A stretch of 64,000 nt of DNA from Rossellomorea marisflavi (GTDB taxonomy: Bacteria > Bacillota > Bacilli > Bacillales > Bacillaceae_B), in NCBI RefSeq assembly GCF_009806575.1, contig NZ_CP047095.1, positions 538,001 to 602,000 on the forward strand. Direction: 5' to 3'. A program made the position numbers and the translations under genes. Below are positions 17,854-27,001 of the stretch, one piece after another. The first letter of the stretch is position 1. Every line of letters starts with the position of its first letter. The notes under the pieces were generated by a model. That model saw only the letters and a list, made by a program, of their open reading frames with translations, made no database searches and was not told where the DNA came from.

Positions 17854-18478
17854 GGTAGTATTTGTCGATGACCATGAAATGGTGAGGATCGGTGTATCCG
17901 CCTATCTGTCAGCGCAGCCTGATATCGAAGTCGTCGGGGAAGCATCCGACGGCAGTGAAGGGGTCCGGATGGCGTTGGAGCTGCGACCGGACATCATCTT
18001 GATGGATCTCGTCATGAAAGGGAAGGACGGTATCGAAGCAACAAAAGACATCGTCTCCCAGTGGCCGGAAGCGAAGATCATCATCGTCACGAGCTTCCTC
18101 GATGATGACAAAGTGTATCCGGCGCTTGAAGCGGGCGCAGTCAGCTACATGCTGAAAACATCCAAGGCGAATGAAATTGCCGAAGCCGTCAGGAAGACCT
18201 ATGCCGGTCAATCGATCCTCGAGCCGGAAGTGACGGGGAAGATGATGACCAGGATGAGGCAGAAGACCGTCATTCATCCCCATGAGGAGCTGACGAACAG
18301 GGAGCTTGAGATCCTGCTCTTGATGACTCAGGGCAAGACGAATCAAGAGATTGCCGACGAGCTCTTCATCGCGTTGAAGACGGTCAAGACCCATGTCAGC
18401 AATATCCTTTCGAAGCTTGATGTACAGGACCGGACACAGGCAGTCATCTATGCATTCAAACACGATCTGGCCCGTTAG
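17846..18478 (+). CDS. liaR: LiaR, response regulator (NarL/FixJ type)
   Basis: The 210-residue cytosolic regulator has a receiver domain with phospho-acceptor Asp54 in ILMDLVMKG and a C-terminal LuxR/NarL helix-turn-helix (about 145-207, with [17 protein letters not shown]). Phosphorylated LiaR activates the liaI promoter and so its own operon. The start ATG at 17846 lies in the end of liaS, 8 nt after GGAAGGGGA. A strong terminator follows. Confidence 0.92.
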   Translation: MIKVVFVDDHEMVRIGVSAYLSAQPDIEVVGEASDGSEGVRMALELRPDIILMDLVMKGKDGIEATKDIVSQWPEAKIIIVTSFLDDDKVYPALEAGAVSYMLKTSKANEIAEAVRKTYAGQSILEPEVTGKMMTRMRQKTVIHPHEELTNRELEILLLMTQGKTNQEIADELFIALKTVKTHVSNILSKLDVQDRTQAVIYAFKHDLAR

Positions 18479-18486
18479 CCACGGGG

Positions 18487-18535
18487 AAAAGACGTTTCCG
18501 ACCAGGAGAAGATTCTGTCGGAAACGTCTTTTTTT
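18487..18535 (+). terminator. terminator of the lia operon
   Basis: AAAAGACGTTTCCGAC pairs perfectly with GTCGGAAACGTCTTTT across a 16-nt loop and is followed by further T. Confidence 0.9.
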
Positions 18536-18708
18536 AGTTGGTTCACATTTTTTTGCATTTCCGCCGGGTTGAAACTATATATCTGAGAAGGGTAGATGGT
18601 AATATTAGTATAAACGGAGGAAATTAGCCATATTTCGTCAAAAGGCAGGCAGGAAATGATAAAATAGGCGGTATATTGTCAAAAAAAGAAAGATTAGGAG
18701 TGAAAGAA

Positions 18709-19638
18709 ATGAATGGTTCTTTAAATAAGCCAAAGGGGTTCGGACAAATCCTGGATCAAACGTTCCGCCTGAGTAAACAGCATTTTAAAACGTTTTTCCT
18801 CGTATTCCTGACGCTGGTCGGTCCGTTTTTCCTACTGCAGGCGCTCATTGGCCTATTGACGGGAACGAGCTTCTTAAAAGAAGCGTCGGTAGGTACGGAT
18901 ATCTTCACAGGAGGACTGGAAAGTTGGGCGAATGATCTTGCAGCGGAGGAGGAAATGGTAACCACAGCCAATGTAATCGGCTCGCTCCTCGTCAGTTTAA
19001 TTACTTTTATCTCGTTTTTGATCTATCCGGCTGCCCAGGGAGCAATCATCTTTGCCGTTGATCATATCCGGAAGGGGGAGAGCTTCACCTATAAGCAGAT
19101 TCTCAAGGAAAGTTTTTCACGGTACGGCCCCCTTCTAGGAAGCTCCCTGCTCATTGCTGTCATCGCGGGTGGAATGACGATTATTCCTATGGTCGTTGTC
19201 GCATTCCTAGTCACATTCGGCTCGCTTGTCCATCCGATTATAGGAATTCTGATGAGCATCGTATTGTTCACCGCCCTCTTCGTCGGGGTATTGTACTTTA
19301 TGGTCCGTTGGGGATTCGGTGTAGCCGTTTCCGCAATGGAAAAGGGCAGTGCGCCTGGGCTTGGACGAAGCTGGCACCTGACGAAAAGACGGTCCTGGAC
19401 CATAGTGGGGTTGTTTTTGATCTATGCGTTAATCATAGGGATTATTACGGCTGCACTCGAGCTGACGCTGGGGCTTTTCCTAGGAAACAGCGTGGTGTAT
19501 CAGCTGCTTGTTAACCTTGTTACCCTATTCACAACGATGGTCATTTCAGTCGGGTATGCCATCATCTATTTCGACTTGAAAATCCGCAATGATGGAGATG
19601 ACCTTGATCAATTAATCGATGAATATGAAACGGTCTGA
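18709..19638 (+). CDS. multi-pass membrane protein (glycerophosphodiesterase-membrane-domain-like)
   Basis: The 309-residue protein begins MNGSLNKPKGFGQILDQTFR and has about six membrane segments between residues 25 and 290. The GFGQILDQTFRLSKQHFKTFF start is typical of a family of membrane proteins annotated with a glycerophosphoryl diester phosphodiesterase membrane domain. No catalytic domain is present. ATG 18709 follows TAGGAG at 8 nt. It opens a five-gene run with DUF4129, DUF4350, MoxR and DUF58 proteins, an arrangement found in many Gram-positive genomes. A TGAAAC motif upstream (18570) is a weak hint of an ECF sigma promoter. The function is unknown. Confidence 0.65.
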   Translation: MNGSLNKPKGFGQILDQTFRLSKQHFKTFFLVFLTLVGPFFLLQALIGLLTGTSFLKEASVGTDIFTGGLESWANDLAAEEEMVTTANVIGSLLVSLITFISFLIYPAAQGAIIFAVDHIRKGESFTYKQILKESFSRYGPLLGSSLLIAVIAGGMTIIPMVVVAFLVTFGSLVHPIIGILMSIVLFTALFVGVLYFMVRWGFGVAVSAMEKGSAPGLGRSWHLTKRRSWTIVGLFLIYALIIGIITAALELTLGLFLGNSVVYQLLVNLVTLFTTMVISVGYAIIYFDLKIRNDGDDLDQLIDEYETV

Positions 19639-19660
19639 TTGGAAGTATGATAGGAAGTAG

Positions 19661-20305
19661 GTGAGGAACGGATTGTTGAATGAAGGGAAAGCACGTGATC
19701 AGTTGGAAGACATCCTGGATGATCCGGAATATCAGGCCTATCAGCAGGATCCGGGTTTCTTCAGTGAACTATGGAATAAAGCACTTGAGGCGATTGCCAA
19801 GGCAATCGAAGCCATATTTCCAGCTGTGGAGCCGACAGCAAGGGCATCCTCCATCATTTTGATCGGAATCATCGCCTGTCTCATCATTGCGCTTGTAGTC
19901 ATCGTCATAGTGCTTGTAAGCAGGAAGGTGAAGAGAAGGAAGTTGAATGAGCGTAAGCCGCTCCAGTCCATGAATGAATTGGAATGGTCATACAAAAGGC
20001 ATATGAAAGAAGCAGAATCACTTGCCGCCTCAGGCAATCATTCTCAGGCAACGCGTCATATGTTCCTCGCCCTCCTGCTCTATTTCCATGAAAAGGAATG
20101 GCTGAAGGCCATGGTATGGAAGACGAACTGGGATTATTATGATGAACTGAGAAAGATCAATAAGGAATGGGCTGATCGCTTTTATAAGCTGGCGATCGTC
20201 TTTGATCAAGTGGCATACGGGGAACGTGAAGTGGATGCCACAGAATACGCCTCATTCCGTGATGAGGCGCTCGAGCTCATTAAAGACAAGGCACATGAGA
20301 GCTAA
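19661..20305 (+). CDS. DUF4129 domain protein
   Basis: The 214-residue protein has one membrane helix (about 62-85). Its C-terminal cytosolic segment includes the alpha-helical DUF4129 region (about 125-205, with ATRHMFLALLLYFHEKEWL). DUF4129 is often found at the end of transglutaminase-like proteins and in MoxR/DUF58 clusters. The role is unknown. The start is uncertain: GTG 19661 and TTG codons at 19673 and 19676 are all possible, each with a mediocre ribosome-binding site. It lies 22 bp after the preceding gene. Confidence 0.72.
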   Translation: MRNGLLNEGKARDQLEDILDDPEYQAYQQDPGFFSELWNKALEAIAKAIEAIFPAVEPTARASSIILIGIIACLIIALVVIVIVLVSRKVKRRKLNERKPLQSMNELEWSYKRHMKEAESLAASGNHSQATRHMFLALLLYFHEKEWLKAMVWKTNWDYYDELRKINKEWADRFYKLAIVFDQVAYGEREVDATEYASFRDEALELIKDKAHES

Positions 20306-20325
20306 AAGGGAGGGAGGAAAGAGCA

Positions 20326-21450
20326 TTGAAACGATTGTCAAATCTTAAAGGATGGATCGGATTTGCCGTCGCCATCGCACTATTCCTGACGGCGGGCGTC
20401 CTCCTATCAGGAGATAAGCCCAAGGACTATAAGCCGTTCCTTTCCGAATCACCCTCCCCGACAGGAACAAAAGCGCTATATACGTACCTTGGGCAGGAAG
20501 CGCCGGAAGTGTCGCGGTGGGAGTTGCCTTCTGATGGTCTTCCGGATGGGTCGGATCAGCTGCTGATCATGATCGAACCTTTTTCTGTCCCCACCCAGGA
20601 GGAAATCCGGGGGTATGAGGATTTCATGGAAAGAGGAAATACCATCCTGCTCATAAAAGAGGACCCGGATGGATTATTCGGGATAGAAACGGACTATACC
20701 GACATGTTTACGAACAACGTCAGTCTGGGACAGAGACTCTTCAGAACAGGTGAGCTCTCGAATGTAAGGATCATACCGGAAGACGACAAAGTAATTCTGA
20801 GCGATCGGGAAGGAGCCATTGCGACGAAGCGTGAGTTCGGTACCGGCCAGCTCATCGTCTCAACAAATCCTCAGTGGTTCATCAACAACAATATTCTGAA
20901 GCAGGAACATCTCCCCGTCTTCTTGTCCCTCCTGAAAGAAGCGGATGCCGATGATAAAGAAGTCATCCTGTTTGATGAGTACTATCACTACGGCACTTCA
21001 GGATTACGGGATGTATTGGTGTATCCGCAGTGGATGCTCATCTTTTTGTTGCAGCTCATCATCTTGACCATCCTCTGGCTCTGGCTGAAAGGGAAGCGCT
21101 TTGGAGCCATCGAAACGGTCAGGGAAGAAACGGTCAGGTTCAGCGATGAACGGATACGGGCACTGGGCTCCTGGTACATAAGGAGGAAGCTTTATAAGGA
21201 ATCCCTCCACATACAGGCGGACTTTGTAAGGCAATCCCTTCAAGACCGCTGGGGCATCCCGACATCAAAGGAATGGCCGGATATACAGGATTCCCTGAAG
21301 AGAAGGGTCAAGCTTCTCCCCGATAAGAAGATCATGGCGATCACAGAAGGGCTACCGGTCGTCCTGCAGAAAACACGGTTGGATCAAGTAGAATACGTAA
21401 AATGGTCACAAGCGATTGAAGAATTGAGGAAAGAGGTGGAGGATCTGTGA
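20326..21450 (+). CDS. DUF4350 domain protein
   Basis: The 374-residue protein has an N-terminal membrane helix (residues 10-28), an extracytoplasmic DUF4350 domain (about 35-220), a second helix near 238-257 and a cytosolic tail. This is the layout of the DUF4350 proteins that accompany MoxR ATPases. The start is TTG behind GGGAGGAAAG. It overlaps the MoxR gene by 4 nt (GTGA), which suggests coupled translation. The function is not established. Confidence 0.75.
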   Translation: MKRLSNLKGWIGFAVAIALFLTAGVLLSGDKPKDYKPFLSESPSPTGTKALYTYLGQEAPEVSRWELPSDGLPDGSDQLLIMIEPFSVPTQEEIRGYEDFMERGNTILLIKEDPDGLFGIETDYTDMFTNNVSLGQRLFRTGELSNVRIIPEDDKVILSDREGAIATKREFGTGQLIVSTNPQWFINNNILKQEHLPVFLSLLKEADADDKEVILFDEYYHYGTSGLRDVLVYPQWMLIFLLQLIILTILWLWLKGKRFGAIETVREETVRFSDERIRALGSWYIRRKLYKESLHIQADFVRQSLQDRWGIPTSKEWPDIQDSLKRRVKLLPDKKIMAITEGLPVVLQKTRLDQVEYVKWSQAIEELRKEVEDL

Positions 21451-22373
21451 ATCAAGAAATAAGCGTACTATTGAATAAATATGAAGAGAGAATCATCGGT
21501 CAATCTACGAACCTGAGATTATTGCTTTCTGCTGTACTGGCAGGGGGACATGTCCTCGTGGAGGGTGTGCCGGGTACAGGGAAGACGCAGATGGTGAAGA
21601 CGCTGGCAAGATTGATCGGCGGTGGATTCAACAGGATCCAATTCACCCCTGACCTTCTCCCGAGCGATATTACGGGGAGCACCATCTACAATATGAAAGA
21701 AAGCTCCTTCCAAACACTGAAGGGACCGATCTTCACCAACATCCTATTGGCGGATGAAATCAACCGGACACCTGCAAAGACTCAGGCGGCCCTGTTGGAA
21801 GCGATGGAAGAGAAACAGGTCACCATCCAGGGGAAGACGTATACCCTCGAAGAAGTATTCTTCGTCGTAGCAACACAGAATCCTTTGGAGTTCGAAGGGA
21901 CGTACCCACTTCCGGAAGCCCAGCAGGATCGCTTCCTCTTCAAGCTTGATGTCGATTTCCCTTCGTTTGCAGAAGAGAAGCAGGTACTGGCACAGGTGAT
22001 TGCGGGGATTCGAACAGAGTCGGATGCTCCGGTCATGGACCTTGCCACCTTCCTCTCCATCAGGAATGAAATTGAAGGGGTGACCATCAACGACGCCGTG
22101 TTGGATTACATCATGCAGATCGTCCGGCGTACCCGTGAGACGGAATCAATCCGCTTCGGAGCAAGTACACGTGCCGCCATTTCCATTGCGCGGGCTGCAC
22201 GGGCATGGGCATACCTTCAGGAGAGGGACTACGTGACCCCGGATGACGTTAAGATCGTGGCGAAACCAGCTCTAAGGCATAGGATCCAGCTATCCCCGCA
22301 TGTAGAATTGGAGGGATTGACCGTTGACCAAATCATCCAGGAACTTGTTGGGTCGGTTACTGTTCCAAGATAA
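21447..22373 (+). CDS. yeaC: MoxR-family AAA+ ATPase (YeaC-like)
   Basis: The 308-residue ATPase carries Walker A GVPGTGKT (residues 40-47), Walker B LLADEIN (about 98-104) and a sensor motif ATQNP near 140. MoxR ATPases act as chaperone-like machines that insert cofactors or remodel partners, commonly together with a DUF58 (VWA-like) protein, which is the next gene. The GTG start overlaps the preceding stop. The gene end overlaps the DUF58 gene by 50 nt. It corresponds to B. subtilis YeaC in type and order. Confidence 0.87.
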   Translation: MNQEISVLLNKYEERIIGQSTNLRLLLSAVLAGGHVLVEGVPGTGKTQMVKTLARLIGGGFNRIQFTPDLLPSDITGSTIYNMKESSFQTLKGPIFTNILLADEINRTPAKTQAALLEAMEEKQVTIQGKTYTLEEVFFVVATQNPLEFEGTYPLPEAQQDRFLFKLDVDFPSFAEEKQVLAQVIAGIRTESDAPVMDLATFLSIRNEIEGVTINDAVLDYIMQIVRRTRETESIRFGASTRAAISIARAARAWAYLQERDYVTPDDVKIVAKPALRHRIQLSPHVELEGLTVDQIIQELVGSVTVPR

Positions 22374-23682
22374 GGGGATCCTGCCGACAGGAAAACTCCT
22401 CATGGTACTCGGGATCGCTTCGATCCTCCTGGTCATAGCAGGGGGGTTCGGTCTGCCGTGGCCCCTTGTTTTCATGATCGATGGACTTTTGATCGCGCTC
22501 AGCCTGTGCGATCTTCTCCTATCACCCAAGAAAAAAGAGGTGGGGATGTCGAGACAGATTGAGAATCAGGTGGAACGTGGCCTCGAATATAAAGTGGACC
22601 TTCACATCCATAACGCTTCCCATCATGAGATGCTCATAGAACTGAAGGACGGGCTCCCGCAAGTATTTGAAGCCCGCTTCCCTCTGAAGGGCAAGATCCC
22701 GGCTTCGAGCAGTTTAAGCGGAGGCTATAGCATGGTCGCACCTGTCCGGGGGGATTACAATCTTAGTCGTATCTATCTTCGCTACAGGAGCCGATTGGGG
22801 CTATGGGCAAAGCAGAAAACATTTGAAACGGACGATGCTGTCAGGGTCATTCCGGATCTTACCGAGACGAGGAAGGTTCTTGAAGACGCCCAGCAGTACC
22901 TTATGTATGAAGGACAGAAGATCAGGAAACAAAAGAGCGGATCAGGAGAGTTTGCTAAGATCCGGACATATGTCACGGGTGATGACCCACGTATGATCAA
23001 CTGGCGTCAGACCGCCAAGCTCCAAGAAGTCATGACCAACGAGTATGAGCCGGAACACGGGAAATATATCACCATCCTGATCGATTGCGGCCGGATGATG
23101 GGGGCAGAACTGAAAAAGGGAAATCGCCTTGAAAAATCACTTGAAGCAGCCATGACCGTTGCGGCGGCTGCATTGAAGAACGGTGACTATGTTTCCGTCA
23201 TTGCCTTCAGCAGGGAAATCAAGGTGTATGTGCCACCGGCTAAAGGCATGGCCCATATGCAGACGATCCTTGAACAGATTTACTCGCTTCAAGTGGATGC
23301 AGCGGAATCAAATTATGCCCTTGTGTTCCAGCATATCCAGTCGGTGCAACGAAAACGCAGTCTCCTTCTTTTATTCAGTGATGTGCATACATTCTTGAAT
23401 GAAGATAGTCTCCTCTTTCATTTCCAACGTTTGAGGAGGCAGCATCTATTCCTGACAATCGGAGTGGAAGATGAGACGGTTATGGAAAGAAGTAAGGATG
23501 AGCCAGTCGGTGTGAAAGCGGCCATGATCAAAAGCATGGCGCAGCAACAGATCATGGAGAAGAGGAAAGAAAAGATGAAATGGGAAAAACAAGGCCTCCA
23601 TATGCTGGAGGCCCGTGAGGAGAAACTGGCTTCAACGGCCGTTTCCCATTATATCGATGTGTTAAACAGAGGACTCTTGTAA
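22324..23682 (+). CDS. yeaD: DUF58 protein, partner of MoxR (YeaD-like)
   Basis: The 452-residue protein has two N-terminal membrane helices (about 20-60) and a cytosolic DUF58 domain (about 190-290), with the conserved KSGSGEFAKIRTYVTGDDPR region, and a VWA-like fold after it. TTG 22324 follows GGAGGG with an 8-nt gap, inside the end of the MoxR gene. Its 3' end overlaps the convergent SpoIIM-family gene by 21 nt, and no terminator lies between them. A MoxR-DUF58 complex acting at the membrane is the family expectation. Confidence 0.83.
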   Translation: MTKSSRNLLGRLLFQDKGILPTGKLLMVLGIASILLVIAGGFGLPWPLVFMIDGLLIALSLCDLLLSPKKKEVGMSRQIENQVERGLEYKVDLHIHNASHHEMLIELKDGLPQVFEARFPLKGKIPASSSLSGGYSMVAPVRGDYNLSRIYLRYRSRLGLWAKQKTFETDDAVRVIPDLTETRKVLEDAQQYLMYEGQKIRKQKSGSGEFAKIRTYVTGDDPRMINWRQTAKLQEVMTNEYEPEHGKYITILIDCGRMMGAELKKGNRLEKSLEAAMTVAAAALKNGDYVSVIAFSREIKVYVPPAKGMAHMQTILEQIYSLQVDAAESNYALVFQHIQSVQRKRSLLLLFSDVHTFLNEDSLLFHFQRLRRQHLFLTIGVEDETVMERSKDEPVGVKAAMIKSMAQQQIMEKRKEKMKWEKQGLHMLEAREEKLASTAVSHYIDVLNRGLL

Positions 23683-24636
23683 TCTGTTCCTTCCCAAAAG
23701 GAGCTTCCCGATGGCGACATAAAGGATGAGTCCCAGAACGGTCACCAGTGCCACTCCATACTTCATGGACAGCGGTATCGCTGCCGGCGTGATGAATCCC
23801 TCGATGAGGCCGGCGATGACGAACAGCGGAATCGTTCCGAGAACGAGCTGAACGGATCGTTTGGCCTGCACCTTGAGGTGATATCCCCTCGAAAGTGTGC
23901 CGGGGACAAAGAGTTTATACCCCATGAGAAGCCCGGCTCCACCGGCAATGAAAATCGCTGTCAGCTCGATCATTCCATGAGGGACGATATATGCCCAGAA
24001 TTCATAGGTATGTCCGGCATTGGTGAACACGGCAGCGAGGGCTCCAAGTAGGATGCCGTTCATGATGAGCACGTAGGTTGTCAATAGACCGAATGTGATG
24101 CCGCCTACGAATGCGAGGAAGGCAACCTGGATGTTATTCGTCATGATGGCTCCAGACATGGTCGGTGAGTCGACATTTCCATCGATTTCACCGGTTGAGG
24201 AAGGATCGACGGATTGGGCCATGTTGTCGGGCAGGATCGAATAGGCCGCAAGGGGGTCGCCGATGACGGCAATGAAAGCCCCTGCTGCTCCCAGGAAAAA
24301 CAGGATCATGGCGATGACGACGGCTTTCCACTGTTCGAGGAGAAGGCCGATAAAAGTAGTGGAGAAGAATCGTCGTACCTGTTTTCCACTGGACAGCTGG
24401 TCATTGTATAAGAGATTATGAGATTTGGAAACAAGGCCGTTCAAGTATTGAGTGACATCTTCTTTTGGATAGTAGGTCTGGCTGTAAGAGAGATTCTGGG
24501 CCGCCTTTTGATAGAGCTTATTGAAGCGCCGGATTGCATCCCCTGAGGTATTTTTCTTTTTCTGGAGGATCGTCACCATCTCTTCGAGGCGCTTCCAGTC
24601 CTCCCGATGCTGTTTAACGAACTGTTTGACGTTCAT
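23662..24636 (-). CDS. SpoIIM-family (stage II sporulation protein M) membrane protein
   Basis: The 324-residue protein has a cytosolic helical N-terminus (1-90) followed by about five membrane helices. The FGLLTTYVLIMNGILLGALA and GMIELTAIFIAGGAGL segments are typical of the SpoIIM domain. True SpoIIM (about 215 residues) takes part in septal peptidoglycan remodelling during engulfment. This longer form belongs to the vegetative paralogues that occur with RDD, MoxR and DUF58 genes. ATG 24636 is preferred over an upstream GTG because AGGAAGG lies 7 nt before it. It is convergent with the DUF58 gene and divergent from the RDD gene. Confidence 0.8.
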   Translation of the reverse strand: MNVKQFVKQHREDWKRLEEMVTILQKKKNTSGDAIRRFNKLYQKAAQNLSYSQTYYPKEDVTQYLNGLVSKSHNLLYNDQLSSGKQVRRFFSTTFIGLLLEQWKAVVIAMILFFLGAAGAFIAVIGDPLAAYSILPDNMAQSVDPSSTGEIDGNVDSPTMSGAIMTNNIQVAFLAFVGGITFGLLTTYVLIMNGILLGALAAVFTNAGHTYEFWAYIVPHGMIELTAIFIAGGAGLLMGYKLFVPGTLSRGYHLKVQAKRSVQLVLGTIPLFVIAGLIEGFITPAAIPLSMKYGVALVTVLGLILYVAIGKLLLGRNRLQESSV

Positions 24637-24737
24637 GAGCACACCTTCCTGTCGTTAATGATACCTCTTATTATAGTAATTTTAGGAAAAAATAGAAACT
24701 GTTTCGCATGAAATTCAATCGAAAGGAGGTTATTTCC

Positions 24738-25538
24738 ATGATGGAAGAAAAAGTCGAAGTCAAAACCCCCGAATACGTTTCATTGAGATTTGAACCGGCA
24801 GGACTCGGAAGCAGGGCAGCGGCCCTCATCATTGATCAGGCAATCATAACCGTTGCAGTTTTATTGATCCTGCTCGTCACGGTCTTAGGTATGTGGGGAT
24901 TCGATATGTATTTAGGTCTTGGATCGGTATCGCCTTATCTGATCTTGGGAGTCGTGATTGTGCTGTTCATCCTTAGCTGGGGATACTTTGCAGGCCTTGA
25001 GTATTTCTGGAATGGGAAGACGATCGGGAAGAAAGTACTCGGCATCCATGTGATGCAGGAAAATGGCCATCGTATCACGCTTCTTTCTTCAGTTATCAGG
25101 AACTTGATGAGGATCATCGATCAACTGCCTGCTTACTATGTATTGGGGATGATCATGGTGTATGCCCATCCGAAGCATAAACGTCTTGGCGACCTTGTTG
25201 CGGGAACGATCGTGGTTCATGAACGAAGGGCAAAAAGTAAGCGGATGAGCAGGCTGGATAAGGAGATTCAACGAAGGAATCTCAAGAGTGAAGATCTAAA
25301 GATCGAGGAATGGAATATGAAACAGCTTGGTGAGAGGGACTGGACCTTGTTGAAAGGATATGCGGAGCGTTTCACCAATTTGCCGCTGGCGAAGCGGAAT
25401 GAGCTGACGAAGAAGATTGCCACCGTTTTGTTTCCGAAGCTGGAATTGAGCAAGGAGCAGAAGACGTATGAGCAGCTTGAGAATACGCTGCTGATCCTTT
25501 ATCTGAAGCTTCGCGATGAGTGGGAATATGAATTATAG
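24738..25538 (+). CDS. RDD-family membrane protein
   Basis: The 266-residue protein has an RDD domain (residues about 20-170) with three membrane helices. The characteristic Arg and Asp residues lie in GLGSRAAALIIDQ and in KRLGDLVAGTIVV. The C-terminal third is cytosolic and charged. The ATG at 24738 or the adjacent 24741 follows AAAGGAGG; an earlier in-frame ATG at 24708 is ahead of that site. RDD proteins are proposed transporters or ion-related membrane proteins. The pairing with SpoIIM-family and MoxR genes is conserved, but the joint function is unknown. Confidence 0.82.
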   Translation: MMEEKVEVKTPEYVSLRFEPAGLGSRAAALIIDQAIITVAVLLILLVTVLGMWGFDMYLGLGSVSPYLILGVVIVLFILSWGYFAGLEYFWNGKTIGKKVLGIHVMQENGHRITLLSSVIRNLMRIIDQLPAYYVLGMIMVYAHPKHKRLGDLVAGTIVVHERRAKSKRMSRLDKEIQRRNLKSEDLKIEEWNMKQLGERDWTLLKGYAERFTNLPLAKRNELTKKIATVLFPKLELSKEQKTYEQLENTLLILYLKLRDEWEYEL

Positions 25539-25543
25539 AAGGG

Positions 25544-25580
25544 GGCTCTATGCGGTTTCACTGCATAGGGCTTTTTTATT
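25544..25580 (+). terminator. terminator after RDD gene
   Basis: GCTCTATGCGG pairs with CTGCATAGGGC across a short loop and is followed by TTTTTT. Confidence 0.8.
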
Positions 25581-25655
25581 GTGCGCTCTGAATAGCCAGG
25601 GGTGAAACATCGAGTGGAGGGTTCCGGTCTCTCCATTATGTAGGTTTACTTTGGA

Positions 25656-25690
25656 GGAGAATAATGAAACCATTATTCTCCGTTTTTTTT
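25656..25690 (+). terminator. second, apparently orphan terminator on the plus strand
   Basis: GGAGAATAATG pairs perfectly with CATTATTCTCC around AAAC and is followed by GTTTTTTTT. No plus-strand gene lies between this and the RDD terminator ending near 25580. It may end a small transcript of about 80-100 nt. Confidence 0.7.
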
Positions 25691-25697
25691 GAACTGA

Positions 25698-25985
25698 TCA
25701 CTCCATACCAGGAGCCTTTTGGATTTCAAAAATGAGGACAATCGCAGTGATGGCATGGGCGATAAGCCGGATGACAGGGAAGAAATTAAGGAAGGAAGCG
25801 ATGATTCCAAGTACACTTCCAAGAACGGGCTGGTCTTCCGAGCGGGAAATGAAGAATACTCCCAGGTGCCACAAGGAAATGAGACAGAGAAGATACGGGA
25901 TGGCTTCACCGGCAAGATTTCCGAAAATCGGCACGGCCAAGAAAAGCTCGATTGAGAAAGATAACCATTTAATTCGTGATAGCAT
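25698..25985 (-). CDS. small membrane protein of unknown function
   Basis: The 95-residue protein begins MLSRIKWLSFSIELFLAVPI and has three hydrophobic segments (about 8-28, 32-50, 65-88). I recognise no family. The start at 25985 has a strong site, CAGGAGGTG, with a 7-nt gap; the longer frame upstream reads through this site. The neighbours give no functional clue. Confidence 0.6.
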   Translation of the reverse strand: MLSRIKWLSFSIELFLAVPIFGNLAGEAIPYLLCLISLWHLGVFFISRSEDQPVLGSVLGIIASFLNFFPVIRLIAHAITAIVLIFEIQKAPGME

Positions 25986-26046
25986 AGGCGCACACCTCCT
26001 GTTTTCAGTGTATGAATGGAATGGGCGGATGTGCATGAAAGAATGA

Positions 26047-26077
26047 AAGATCCCGCCGGTTTCCGGCGGGATCTTTC
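26047..26077. terminator. terminator downstream of the VLRF1-type gene
   Basis: AAGATCCCGCCGG pairs with CCGGCGGGATCTT around a 3-nt loop. The stem is perfect and symmetrical, so it works on either strand. Confidence 0.85.
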
Positions 26078-26081
26078 CGTT

Positions 26082-26876
26082 CTACGCTAGGATTTTTTCA
26101 ATTACTTTGTGTTCATTTTCATTGAGGAGATTCTTTCCGATCGTATCATGCACTTCCTTGTTCATGTTTTCCTCCAATACGGCCGCTTCTTCTTTATTGC
26201 CTACGAGGACGATGCGGTCCCACTTTTCATCGGCTGCTTTTTTATCCAGCATGCTGGCGAGACTCTTCCACCAGCGCTGCTGGTTCGCCTTGACCCGGTT
26301 TTCGAACTCTTCTTTCTGGTTCGACTTGGAGCTTCCCATGCTGGCGTCTGCATGGTGGGGACCTTCGTATTTCCGCCAGTCATCGGTGTCGAGATCGAAC
26401 TCCATGGATTCGTTTGACAAAAGGTTGCCGAAAGCAGACGTCAAGATCTTGACCTGATTCTGCTGAATGAGGATGAGACCGGTATGGGGGTAGGCCCGTT
26501 GCAGTTCCTTCAGGTCGTCAAGCATAGGGTCTTCTTCCCAATAGAAGTTGGTTTCCACCGGGACCTGAAGCTCGATGGCTTCCCAGATGCCGCTGTCCCG
26601 GGAGGCGAAAAAAATGAAGCTCCGCGGAAGTTCACGCTCCATACTGTACACATACTCTTCGACTTTTGGACGCAGATCCTTCAATCGCTCCTGTTCCTCG
26701 GGGGCGCTTTCCAGGTATTCCTCGAGCCTGTTGAACCCGTTCTTCAAGGCGATTTTCCATTCTCCGCCCTGCTGATCGGGGTCGCTCCGGTCGGTATTCA
26801 AATATACGGTCAGCATCTTATCGGGGGCGTGCAGGTGCAGATTCTCCAACTTCTTAATCAGTTTAGGGAAACTCAT
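26082..26876 (-). CDS. VLRF1/baeRF-family protein (eRF1-like fold)
   Basis: The 264-residue cytosolic protein resembles bacterial members of the archaeo-eukaryotic release-factor superfamily, annotated in Bacillus as VLRF1-family aeRF1-type release factor. It shows a TVYLNTDRSDPDQQGGEWK segment near residue 24, a beta-alpha core with FIFFASRDSGIWEA near 86-100 and a C-terminal segment with IVLVGNKEEAAVLEENM. Family members may hydrolyse peptidyl-tRNA on stalled ribosomes; that is inference for this protein. The start follows AAAGGAGGAGT. It stands alone and is read away from the PTS operon. Confidence 0.68.
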   Translation of the reverse strand: MSFPKLIKKLENLHLHAPDKMLTVYLNTDRSDPDQQGGEWKIALKNGFNRLEEYLESAPEEQERLKDLRPKVEEYVYSMERELPRSFIFFASRDSGIWEAIELQVPVETNFYWEEDPMLDDLKELQRAYPHTGLILIQQNQVKILTSAFGNLLSNESMEFDLDTDDWRKYEGPHHADASMGSSKSNQKEEFENRVKANQQRWWKSLASMLDKKAADEKWDRIVLVGNKEEAAVLEENMNKEVHDTIGKNLLNENEHKVIEKILA

Positions 26877-27001
26877 GGTACTCCTCCTTTAAGCTGTGTA
26901 TGGTATGTATTTAAACGGAGGGGAATCGTTTTAAACATATATAGGTAAATTTGTATGGAAATAGTGTGTCTGATCTTACGTGTACACTTTTTCCGATTGT
27001 T

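Noticed and set aside
18570-18595. ECF (SigW/SigM-like) promoter TGAAAC...GGTA
   Set aside because: The spacer to GGTA is 15 nt and the -10 does not match CGTA, so it is too weak to list.
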